Source: Polymyxa betae (taxonomy: Eukaryota; Endomyxa; Phytomyxea; Plasmodiophorida; Plasmodiophoridae). Taken from it: 64,000 nt of DNA. Positions 36,444-46,572 of the stretch are shown piece by piece. Numbering within the stretch: position 1 is the first letter of the stretch; each line of letters begins with the position of its first letter. The position numbers were made by a program, and so were the translations under genes. Location of the stretch: positions 1 to 64,000 of the forward strand of contig RBZT01000375.1 in NCBI GenBank assembly GCA_003693705.1. Reading direction: 5' to 3'. The notes beneath the pieces were generated by a model, which saw nothing but the letters and a program-made list of their open reading frames with translations, ran no database searches and was not told the origin of the DNA.

Positions 36444-37582
36444 GGCTTGGATGGAATGGCGTGCAATTAAATATCCCTCTGCGCGCTCGCAGTTTAATCT
36501 CGCAGAATCACTTTCTCTAAATCTTGTTTAGTTTTCGCTTTTATTTTTGCAATCTTATCAGTTACGTATCATTGTTTTCAGAATTCTCCAAGTACGTTCG
36601 CTTTTCATGTGCTTACTCCAACGAGAAATTGCCGTTTACCTGTTTTGCGCTACTGGCGATGCTCTTGTTTTCAGAAGCCCTTTTTCTTAGGCAAGAGAAT
36701 ATTAGTTGGAAATGCATTTCACAATAATATTACAGTAAATAAAGCAAATATTGAAATGTTTTTTATATATCAAATGATATTTGCCTTGTTAATTGCACAC
36801 GACGGATCTTGCAACAGCTATGAACGAACTTATTCACGATGCGCTATCCAAATGGATTTCTTGAAATCCGTTTTGCTGCAAAAAAAAACGAAGAAAAACA
36901 AAAACAGGAATCGACAAGAATCAATTGAACAGTATGATAATTAATGATTTTTGACGATATAAGGACTTTAAAGAGAGATTTCACCGTAATGGTAATCAAA
37001 TCCATTTGAATGAGGAACAGAAAATTTGAAAAGTTTGACACGATTATCAATAAAATGGATAGCTAACAGAATCTGATTGAAAAAAGACTCCGGTTTTGAG
37101 AGATGCCATCTTCTAGTGAGACAATTTGTCCGGATTCAAATGAATCAGCAATGTAGTTCGACTCCGGACAATAACAGCAAAGAAAGTTGCAGATGTTAGG
37201 TGTTAAAAGACTTTCTTTATGCTGCGACGAAAGTGCTTCGGAAAAGAATCTACATAATTTCAATTAGCTGGGCGGACAATGACAGTTTTTCAAATGTCGA
37301 TTTAATAAATGCTTCCTTTTTAAAGACTTCTGGCAACCATATTCGGTGCAGGGGAGACCGCAACGTTACATAATCGCCAAAAGGACAAACGAAACAAACG
37401 GAAACTAGTAAGCGAAGGATCGAGAAAGACGGTAGCAAATGAGATACGAGCACTTTATGTTTTTGCCTGTACCGGTACTTTCAGTATTAGTAATATTCTG
37501 CGAGGTTAAACTGCGAGCGCGCAGCCCAGCGCAGCCCGGACGTTGAGGGATATTTAATTGCACGCGATGGAATGGGGTTACG
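36444..37582. other. Intergenic region with no clear gene
   Basis: The sequence is AT-rich with poly-A/T runs around 36880-36910. Minus-strand frames at 37063-37453 are open but show no domain and mostly lack good splice sites. They could be untranslated sequence of the next gene. Confidence 0.35.
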
Positions 37583-38488
37583 TCACTGTGACGACGCAAC
37601 GGGAACAAGATGCGACGGCAGAAGATGGTGGAACACATTGGTCTGCGGCTGACTGTCAGTGAGGGTTGAAAGCAGATGCTGAATTTGGCTTACCAATAAC
37701 AGAATGAGCCCAACAAAGGCCATAAACCGCCTTAAACGGTCAATTTCGGCGCCAAATTTGCCCAGACTGTGCAATTGGCTGCGCCACCATCGCCTTGCCT
37801 GCATAGTCTAGAAATAGAATGTCTTGGTACTGAATGGGACTTACGTCTTGCACACAAGTTCGCATGTTCGTGCCGGCCTTGTCCCTGACGCGCAAGTAGA
37901 GCTCTTTCTTGGTATGAAACTACTCTGTGAACTGGCGCCGGGTCTTGGGATTGACGGCGTGCCATCCTCGTTGGTGGTCGATCTCTTGCCTCTTGGAGCT
38001 TCTTCCTCGCAAGCAGAGATGGATACCATCAGATATAGCTCCTCAATCTTCAAGTTTTCGTCCGAGATCTCCATATCGATGAGTTGTGCTGGACCTCGCC
38101 TATCGTCAGTATTAGGCTGATATAGAAATCCGATCCAAAGCATAGTAATTGTAATACACAGCCCTGAAATATCAACCGTCGCTGGTTGCGGTTCGTTGAA
38201 AATGCTCTTCATCGTCACAAGAGAATGCAATACCAGACAGCGCCCATCACCGCCAATACGGTGACTGCTTTGGATGGGGTTATCGTTAATGCCTTCAGAA
38301 AAATTCGAATTGGATTTCAATGAGTGGCAAGCCCCATAACCCCACCCCATTGAGTGTGCGATTGATGACTGATATGCTTATGCACACAAAACAGAGTTGC
38401 ACTGAATCCCGTTTCCTTATCTACAGCTATTGTACCATTCAGAGATCCGAGTCTGAACACAACTATGGGGGTCATTGTCGGCGTACAT
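37583..38488 (-). CDS. Unassigned membrane-protein gene
   Basis: Exon evidence on the minus strand includes MYADNDPHSCVQTRISE (start candidate 38488), then CISVINRTLNG joined by a 53-nt intron to ALTITPSKAVTVLAVMG and the hydrophobic AVMGAVWYCILL (near 38250). Further down are MEISDENLKIEELYLMV (near 38050), KKELYLRVRDKAGTNMR (near 37900) and a second hydrophobic helix RRFMAFVGLILLL (near 37710). The stop candidate is 37583-37585. The exon joins between 37900 and 38250 could not be made consistent, so the gene may contain a break or an unusual intron. I could not name the family. Confidence 0.4.
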
Positions 38489-39020
38489 CGTCCGCCTGCT
38501 TGGATTATGTAGATATCTTCGTTAATCGATGGGTATGCTCATTCGATAAGTTCTTCAGTAACAATGCTCGATATTTGTCGACAGAATGTCGATCAATTTG
38601 CGAATTTTCGTCACGAAACCAAGACGCCTTCCCAGTCAGTGTTTTCACTTCCAACAAAGGATAAGGTTTATCGCGAGAGTCGCTGTTTGTATTATAAATC
38701 GAGAATAACGATTCGCCTACTGTCACTGAAAGGAATAGGCCTTAGCCTCCAATGTCAATGTTTTCGGATTGCCAATTCAGAAAATCTAAAATTATATCAA
38801 CTCAATTACGAGCTTATCTTAATGTTCCATATTTGATGCGCTGGAATACCTCCTATTCTCACTACACAATGATTGATAATGGCAAACTGCTATTGTAAAA
38901 AAAGTTCGTCCATTTGAGAATAAGATTTCGCGGTTTTGCATGAGGTTCGAGAAATATCTGGATCGAACCCGAACTCGTTGTTTTTGTTGGAAGCGCCTTC
39001 TATAATCTCAGCGACATTGA
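38489..39020. other. Spacer with a minus-strand open frame
   Basis: A minus-strand frame at 38505-38726 reads EVKTLTGKASWFRDENSQI and may be a 5' exon of the gene below or a separate fragment. No start or splice could be settled. The remaining part upstream of the plus-strand kinase is non-coding by eye. Confidence 0.3.
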
Positions 39021-41753
39021 TTGCATGTGCAGTCTCCAAGAGCCATGTTACGAAAGGCTCACACCCGGAACTCACAGAGTATTGGGACCGGGTTTATTAC
39101 TTATGAAGGGCATCTAATTAAGCAAGGCGGTGCCCGAGGTGGCTTCAAAAATTGGAAAAGAAGATGGTTTGCCATCAAGCGCGATTGCCTGTATTATTAT
39201 AAATCGAAGCCATTGGCGACGGCTGGAACTGCAACACCGCCCGAAAACAGCGAATCGGATCAGCAGCTGCTGGGAGTTCTACCTCTGCTTGGTGCAAACA
39301 TTGTTGATGTCGTCAATGATGGGGACCTGCAGATGAACAGTGTCTGCTATGAATGCAAGAGGCCTTTCAGTATGATTCAAAAGAGACATATCTGCTCTAT
39401 ATGTTCGCAGATGTTTTGCAAACAATGTCTAGGCCACAAAGTTGCCATTCCATCAATGGGATTTGAAAAGCCTGTCAAGGCCTGTCGTCAATGCTACAAC
39501 GCGGTCGTACACGACCAGCAAGTTTTGTAGGCCTCGTCTTTAAATTTAAACCTGTCTGCTTAAATGTGATGCAGAGAGCAATCTGACAGCCCTGACAAAG
39601 CTCTGAGATCGCGAGTGACGGCCGAAGCTGGAGATCGGGCTCACGTATTTTTAATTCAGACGCCAGATAGAGAGCTACTGGTGCAAGCGGAGAGCGCCGA
39701 ACAGAAGGCGGAATGGATTGCTGCATTGCAGGCAGCTATTGGAAAACGACGTTCGAATCATCTATCAGACCCGCTGGGACTTGGATTAAAACCCGCTAAA
39801 GAGCACTGGGAAATCGACTATTCACAGTTGACGTTTGTGGCGAAGATCGGAGACGGTGCGTTCGGTGAAGTTTTCAAAGGCCGCCTTTGGGGATCGGATG
39901 TCGCCATCAAAAAGCTCAAGGATTCCGAAGTCAATGTTCGATATTTTTATTGACGCTTCTTACTTGTCGTTGAGTTTCTTGTTTAGGAGAAAGTCCTGGC
40001 CGATCTGAAGAAGGAGGTGGCAATTTTATCGCAGCTGCGTCACCCGAATATCGTGCTCTATATTGGGGCCTGTACACAGCCACCCAATATCTGCATCGTG
40101 ACGGAATGGTGCGATCGTGGCTCGCTCTATGATATTATCTATAAGCAGAAGATGATCATTGATACCAGACGTGCCATCAATATAGCAATCGGAGTGGCAC
40201 AGGGTATGTCTTACCTGCACAGCTTAGACGGGAACATCATACATCGCGATCTGAAAAGCCACAAGTCGGTCGCCGTTTGCTGCGATCAAATTATGTTCTA
40301 ACTGTCGCAGCGTTCTTTTGGATTCCAGCTTCACTGTTAAAATCGCCGATTTCGGCTTGAGCCACATGCGCGAGCTAAACGCTTCGACACACGATTACGC
40401 CGACGGCGGCGACAACGGTGCAGGCAAGTTCGGCATTTTCGGGACACCGGAATGGATGGCGCCGGAAGGTGATATTAACAGGTTAACGAGGGCACGGTTT
40501 TGATTGGTAGCAGTGATGGAGGGATCCGCCTATACCAACAAAATCGACGTCTATTCTTTCGGAGTCGTCTTGACCGAAATCTTTAATCGACAAGTCCCAC
40601 TTCGTGATCAGTACAAGATTTCGACCTATGTCGATGTGTTCGAGGCAGTACTGGACGACGGTGCTCGTCCGACCATTCCAGGTCTTTGTTCCAGCAGCAC
40701 GTTAATGCACGTTACTTATACGACATGCAGAATGGGTTGGATCGACGTTGCAGACTCTGATTCAGGACTGTTTGAATGTCATTCCGGCTAAACGTCCCAC
40801 CTTCATGGATCTGATCGCGCGTCTGACCCAGGCCTTTCACATGTCTCCCAAAATGATTGTGAAGCAGTACGATGTGAAACGGCTAATTTTCATGCTGGAC
40901 AATGCCCGTCCTTATATGCAGGTTTGTTTACTGCAGTTCCTTGCAACTGAATCAGCATAGCAGTCAAACTTTTTATTTCCGCTGCAATCATAATTAGAAA
41001 TTAGTTTGGCGTCAAGAAACTTTCTCAGATGGCTGATTATAACCACAGGAATTAGCAGCTCGCGAACTGGCTTTGATGAAGCCCTGTGGCGATTTATGCT
41101 CCAACTGCGGGCATTGCTTGACAACAGTGGCAATGTTCGAGCACGATACGATCATGTTGTTCGTGGAAAAACTGGTAGAAGCTCGGTGCTTCGTTAATGT
41201 CTGAACTTAACGTGAATTTCAGTCAATTCTATTCAATGCCGGTTCGGTAAAGGTCAAAACGCAATCGTGTGCTGCACTGGTCTCGTTGCTCTCATCGGCA
41301 CCTGACAAATACCGCTCTACATACAGCGACATTGTTTTGAAGGTTAACAACAAGCAAAGGTTTTGGGCATTTCTAATGGAATTGCAGGAAGTCGGTTTGG
41401 GAACCTTGATGCAGTACTGTGCGGCTCTGGAAGAAGAGATTCGGACGACCACCGTCGCCCTTGTTAAACAGATTACTCCAGATCTGTTGCGACCTCATAA
41501 TGACAGCACTCGAGAACTAGACCGACAATCAGCCGAGATCCTTGAAAAACTTGTCGCCGAAGAAATTGCCCAGTACGACCGTAGTAATCGTCTGCTTGAA
41601 TTTTAAATCTGATTTCGTAGATTGAGCGAGAAACTCGGCCACGTTCAGGAGCTCGTTCAATCGAAGATGCATTTCATGTCGAAGTTGAAGCAATCGCACT
41701 TCACTGAGGAAAGACCAGCACCGGTTCATCGACGTAATTCAGAGTTTGTTTGA
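39021..41753 (+). CDS. TKL-type kinase with a PH domain split by a FYVE-like finger
   Basis: Exons 39021-39526, 39575-39935, 39987-40264, 40311-40468, 40511-40681 and 40731-40921 join in phase; later exons run to the stop at 41751-41753. The first half of a PH domain reads EGHLIKQGGARGGFKNWKRR then WFAIKRDCLYYYK. A FYVE-like zinc finger follows (CYECKRPFSMIQKRHICSIC, FCKQC, CRQC: eight cysteines). The second PH half is HVFLIQTPDRELLVQAESAE then EWIAALQAAIG. The kinase has IGDGAFGEVFKG, VAIKKL, IIHRDLKSHNVLLD, DFGLSH and GTPEWMAPE, the tyrosine-kinase-like style of Raf/MLK relatives common in amoebae and oomycetes. The tail has HEAT/armadillo-like helices (KVKTQSCAALVSLL) and a coiled coil. 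PH plus FYVE should direct it to phosphoinositide-rich, probably endosomal, membranes. The intron after 40921 is not settled. Confidence 0.82.
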
Positions 41754-41775
41754 GTGCCAAAGACAAACATAACTA

Positions 41776-44040
41776 GTGGTTTCAGATACGCCTTCGTGGC
41801 ATGCAGCCAATTTTGATGTGGTAGCGGAGCCGATCGAAGAGATGGTGGTTGCTGGCATGGTCATTAATAAGACGTTCCCGGCGCCCGAAATTGAAGCGCT
41901 TCCAGCCCCAGTACAGCTTTCTGACATTTTCTTGACAGCGTTCCAGCTGAATCGCTCCGAAATCGTCGATTGTGATCATGGTCTGGTATTCGATCCTGTC
42001 ACGTCACAATGGATGGCCTGCCTGCTGATCTTACTGCCTCGGGAGTTCCACGTTTTCGAGCAAGGCGCCGGCCAGGTTCGTCGTCAGGATTATTTTCAGA
42101 CGGCATTCTTAAAATTACCAGTCGGCTGATGATGCATGCTTGGCAATGGTGAGAGTAGCCCCAAACGCCCCGACTCAGGTCGTACTTGGACGGAAAGGCG
42201 CCAAACCGCATTGTGTAAGATTGACATGCTGGATTTGCTTTTCTGATAATGCTTTTTGAAATTCTTCTTCCAAATTTTTTGTATTAATTACTTGTTGTGA
42301 TGTATCATGATGCAGATCCACATCATTGATGACCATGATTCGATGGTGATATGCACGAGGACGGCGACGCGGTGTCGAAACTGGGCCGGGATTCTTTGCC
42401 CAGAGAAATTCCCGACCGTTCAGGAACAAACACGTACACTGTCTGCTTTAGCCTTTTGCAAATTCACTGAACAGATTGCCTTAGCACAACAGCGACTGTC
42501 GACACGAGAACTGCTGGATATGCTATCTGAGAACGTTATCGAATCGCGGGTACCAGCGACTAATTCTAGTGGATGGGTCAGCGTGATCTTGCAATTATCA
42601 TTTGAGCTGATCTTCTTGTAGCTGCTGGCCCGTGATGCTGACACCGATATCTGGTACCCAACATATGGACATTTTCCTGCTGCTAAACCGAATGTAATGA
42701 CGCTATACGAAACTTCAAATATGAACAACATCATCTTGTCGATCAAGGTTGAATCAGTGCGACATAATTGTAAGCATGAATTGGCAATTACCGCTGGAGT
42801 CTGAATTTCGTACAGACGAAAGCCAAACACCGAAATCAACGCCGATGCAAGAATCGGAAGAATGGCTGTCGAGAGCATTCGAGGTTTCAGGGATGTATGT
42901 GAAGCATCTCGATTACAGAGGTTACGAAATCGTTGATCCATATAGTTACAAATCCAAAAATTTTTAACTAGATGAAGAGCGGTCACTGAAGCCGATTGCG
43001 ATCGAGTTTTGTGCAGTCTCGATTAGCGATCGTCATGGCTGGGTATCCTATTGCTCTCGAGTTTGCAATCGGCTACCGGATATCCTATCTGAAGAGCATG
43101 ACGAATTCGGCGGGCTTGATACGCTGCCCCAAGATATCAAGCAGCAGCTAATGAAAAACAACGACTCGAATAAGACGTCGGCGTCGGCGACTGGTACGCG
43201 TTGCCATTCTTGAAATCGCTGCTTATTGAGTTGTGGGCAGGCAGGGCAGCGACTCCAGAGACGGCTATCTCCAAAACGGATGCTTCGTCGGGATCGTTCT
43301 GGGAAGATGATATCACTGTCACAGAAGTGACGAGCGAATCTAAGCTGACAGCCCAATCTGAATTTATTAAACAGTTCGGACAGGCATTTAAACATGGGTA
43401 ACATTACAGAAGTTGCAAGTTTGCATCTTTTTGGATGTGCTTTGTTGGAATTGGTTCTTATCTCACTTGCAAACATTTTCGAATGCCACAGCCTCACTTT
43501 GTGTGCTTGGAACTGTACGCTTTTAGATTATATCGTTCCTGTTGCCTTGTTGAGACTGATTGCAACCAGAGATGCAACAATCGCAGTAATATTTCACTTA
43601 TTATTGTATTGTTTAGGTATTTGCTGAAGCGAGGAGGGTTTCGAAAGAACTGGAAGCTTCGATATTTTTATCTTGTTGGTAATCAGCTCAGGTATTTTCC
43701 AAGCCATAATGTAAGCCCGGTGCATTTCCCGCGATTTCGAAATCACTAAATATCATACAGAATTCGCCATCGGAATGTTTGGGTATCATTTATACAGCAA
43801 CGGGATCAGGTTAGAGAAAACGTGTACAATGCCGCCCCTGATTCTTAAGCTCTGCGTATAGGAAAACGATTCAGCGTTTATCAAGATACGAGTACGACGA
43901 ATCGGTATAGGTTCTGTATTGAAAACCCGGGTAGAATTTGGTACTTGGAAGCACATAACGACGCACAAATGCAGGAATGGATGGCGGCCATCGATAATGC
44001 CATCTCGACAACTGACTCGGACAATAAGCTCGTCGAATAA
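41776..44040 (+). CDS. Unassigned multi-exon gene ending in a PH domain
   Basis: Several coding stretches lie on the plus strand: LSDIFLTAFQLNRSEIVDCD and GLVFDPVTSQWMA (near 41920-42020), FPTVQEQTRTLSALAFCKF (near 42410-42480), MTLYETSNMNNIILSIKVES (near 42700-42760) and PIAIEFCAVSISDRHGWVSY (near 43000-43050). The last part is a PH domain: YLLKRGGFRKNWKLRYFYLV (near 43620-43680) to TWYLEAHNDAQMQEWMAAID (near 43940-43995), with the stop at 44038-44040. Exon joins in the middle are not resolved. I looked for a CX5R phosphatase loop and did not see one. It is probably a phosphoinositide-binding cytosolic protein. Confidence 0.5.
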
Positions 44041-44205
44041 AACTTTGAAAACTCTAACGTTATCGATTGGTCGTCTTCAATGCAGCCACCGTTAATGGCG
44101 TTTTAGCGGATCGGATAAGATCATCGAGACGACAGTATCATCTGATGGGTAATAATTCTAGTTGAACAATCAAGAGATACATCCAAAGTGCAAAAGTTTA
44201 AATAT

Positions 44206-44907
44206 TTATATAATGCTCCATTTCTTTTCAAATGCGCCCAGAACGCGGCTGATAGCGGTTGAGGCTGACAAGGGATATTTCGAGACAGAAATCTCAGTAT
44301 CAGTCCAGTCAACTTCACATTTGCCATGAGCGTGTGATCCAAACATGAACACGATGGGCTTATCAGGTTGCTGCATAACCCAATTGTCGATCTGAACGAC
44401 TTCAGCCGTCACCGACGTGCCAACTTTGATTGCCCCGATTGGTAGATAATTGGTGACAGGATTCTTGACGATTTTCATCAACTTTTCCCGGCCATCTACC
44501 GCCCTGATACTCAGCTTGTGAAGCAGTTGGACCATCAAACCGCAGAAACGCTTGAACGTTCGAGGAATACGAATTTCTGGGTTCACTTCGATCAAAATGT
44601 TCTGAATAAAAGCAATCAGCAGAGATGAAATCACCTCAAAGCAGAGTCTCACATTTCTGGTGTGCATATAGATTTGCAGATGCCCGGATTTGTTCAAAGG
44701 ACTGTCTAACAATGTCATTAGGACCTGATGGACAATATCCGCTCGATATTCAGAAGGATCTTTCTTATGCTTCAGTAACAAGAACTTGTGCTCGTCAGCA
44801 TGAAGTAACTCAAATCCTTTCTTGGTCTTAACAGTTTCCAGCGAACATTTCTCCAACACGACAACGACTTTGCGTTGCGATTTCAATTCGTCGGCTTCAT
44901 CCGCCAT
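44206..44907 (-). CDS. EMG1: Emg1/Nep1 rRNA pseudouridine N1-methyltransferase
   Basis: This is an intronless 233-aa frame starting MADEADELKSQRK. The SPOUT-fold protein shows CSLETVKTKKGFELLHADEH, then DIVHQVLMTLLDSPLNK. The signature segment RIPRTFKRFCGLMVQLLHKL is followed by IRAVDGREKLMKIVKNPVTN and the S-adenosylmethionine pocket (VFMFGSHAHGK). The C-terminus YPLSASTAISRVLGAFEK matches the family's last helix. Emg1 methylates N1 of a pseudouridine in 18S rRNA (the psi1191 equivalent) and is needed for small-subunit assembly in the nucleolus. Length is normal for the family (about 230-250 aa). It is unusual here in having no intron. Confidence 0.93.
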   Translation of the reverse strand: MADEADELKSQRKVVVVLEKCSLETVKTKKGFELLHADEHKFLLLKHKKDPSEYRADIVHQVLMTLLDSPLNKSGHLQIYMHTRNVRLCFEVISSLLIAFIQNILIEVNPEIRIPRTFKRFCGLMVQLLHKLSIRAVDGREKLMKIVKNPVTNYLPIGAIKVGTSVTAEVVQIDNWVMQQPDKPIVFMFGSHAHGKCEVDWTDTEISVSKYPLSASTAISRVLGAFEKKWSII

Positions 44908-45026
44908 ATTGGATTCAGAAAATTGAAGAAGTCAACGACCTTACTCACGCAGTCCGCACCGCCAATTTTCACAAAATTTCTCGAAAGTTTTAGCAAGATT
45001 CTTGTATGATTATGATTGATCTTGGA

Positions 45027-45410
45027 TCAAGATGTTGTAGTGTCATGAATTCGTTCCAGTTTGAGCCGAAACAATGAGCAATCTGTTGCTCGCTGATTAC
45101 TGTATACCATTTGAAAACGGGTATCATTGCTATTCACTGCAAAAGAAAGTGATTTGTCACGGCATGACGTTTGAGAGACGAAACAGTTGAGCGTTTTCTC
45201 AATTCGTCGTGACATTGCTGCTGCATATGCTCGAATATATGTTCTTTTGAGGTGATCAAATTCAGCATCAAATCCCAGCTGTAACTGATTAAAGCAACTT
45301 TCAGCTTCACACAGCTCAAGCCCTCTTGGTTTTCTGAGTTCGCTTTTTGGATGCCAATTAGATGCTGTGTCTATAGGAGAATGCTGTTTTGAAGGAGATG
45401 ACTTGATCAA
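45027..45410 (-). CDS. Small protein or terminal exon, family unknown
   Basis: The open frame is about 127 codons and includes LELCEAESCFNQLQLGFDAE, DHLKRTYIRAYAAAMSRRIE and the C-terminus LKLERIHDTTTS. There is no ATG at its 5' end, and a TAG resembling a splice acceptor precedes it. It is more likely the last exon of a short gene whose first exon lies near 45440-45460. The middle is predicted helical by composition. I recognise no family. Confidence 0.4.
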   Translation of the reverse strand: MIKSSPSKQHSPIDTASNWHPKSELRKPRGLELCEAESCFNQLQLGFDAEFDHLKRTYIRAYAAAMSRRIEKTLNCFVSQTSCRDKSLSFAVNSNDTRFQMVYSNQRATDCSLFRLKLERIHDTTTS

Positions 45411-45571
45411 CTATTTGTTGCATGCATCTTGTTAAGGACAAGTTATGCAGGTCAGCTCCGATGAATAGTTAACCTCCGATCTTCTAATCACCAATGCAGA
45501 TTGGTCTGTATTCTATCAATATATTCATACTGTTGATACAATTTCAATCCTGTCAATATTGCTTGTATACA

Positions 45572-46254
45572 ATGCAGGGACAATATCCATCTATACGATT
45601 AGTTCATTTTAATCGAGTGGATCGGGCTGAGCCCATTCGTCTCGCCTTAACCATTGCTAACGTTCCCTTTGAAGATGTTCGAATCTCAGATGAAGACTGG
45701 CGTTCTATGAAACAAGAGACACCATTCGGTTTATTACCTGTTATGGATATTAATGGTGAGAGATACGCCCAGGCTAATGCACTGCTTCGATATGTTGGTA
45801 GACTTGGTGGTTTAATGCCTCAAGATACTTTACTTGTCTTGCAAATTGATCAGATTATCGGAGCCTGCGATGATCTAATTTATGCTATCAAACCAACCTT
45901 ACACATTGGTGATCATCAATTGAAACAACAACAACGATCATCATTAGCTGCTGATAAAATCCCCTTCGTGTTTAAATCCCTTGAAGATGCTGTCGGCAAA
46001 GAATCGCCTCATTTTGCTGTTGGCAAAGAACTGACCGTTGCCGATCTTGTTCTATATAATCTTATTCATTGGTTTAAAACTGGTATATCAGATTCGAAGA
46101 TAATGAAAGTCAAGGTTTCTGAATATATGAAATAGGTAAACTTGAAGGCATACCAACGGATATCGCTCAAGGCTGTGACAAGCTTTGCAGGATCTACGAA
46201 ACCGTTGCAAAGAACGATCGTGTTATGCAATGGTATGGACAGCACATGCGCTGA
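45572..46254 (+). CDS. Glutathione S-transferase (sigma/prostaglandin-D-synthase-like)
   Basis: Two exons (45572-46082, 46136-46254) give 209 aa. I prefer the Met at 45572 because it puts the thioredoxin fold first: RLVHFNRVDRAEPIRLALTI, with the catalytic-region aromatic replaced by Phe (HFN) where sigma GSTs have Tyr (YFN/YFDxRGRAE). The GSH-binding loop is GLLPVMDINGERYAQANALL (the cis-Pro and the SNAI/QANA motif). The all-helical domain has VADLVLYNLIHWFKTG and ends MQWYGQHMR. An alternative upstream Met at 45494 would add a hydrophobic leader (IFILLIQFQS); if used it would make a signal-anchored form. The lost active-site Tyr means catalysis may be weak or use another residue. Confidence 0.82.
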
Positions 46255-46294
46255 GTTTGGTTCAATAAACGACCAGATTCCGGTTTCGATTGTG

Positions 46295-46317
46295 TAGGGT
46301 TTTAGGGTTTAGGGTTA
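46295..46317 (+). repeat. Interstitial telomere-like TTAGGG tract
   Basis: Three GGG-containing units (TAGGGTTTTAGGGTTTAGGG) lie in the 318-bp spacer between the GST and Nup98 genes. The units are of mixed TTAGGG/TTTAGGG type. Confidence 0.7.
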
Positions 46318-46572
46318 TCACAATATCTCATAACAAGTGGCGGAATTTTCGTCCCGGGTTTTCTCTTCGTTGTTTAAACATCATCTCTGCAATATAGCCT
46401 TCAAGGTCATTAGTCCCTTGTAGAGCCAGCGGTGTTGGGACAAGCGACTATCTCTTCATCTATTCTCGCTTGGCGTCCTGCATAATTAGCTGGTTGTGTC
46501 ACTCGAAACATAGCGAGTGAGATTACCACCATTCATATTAGACCAAGCCCTGTTAATTGAAATATCAAGTCA

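Noticed and set aside
42900-43600. Possible inositol-polyphosphate 4-phosphatase in the PH-ending gene
   Set aside because: I looked for the CX5R catalytic loop and typical C2 start and saw neither, so I left the gene unassigned.
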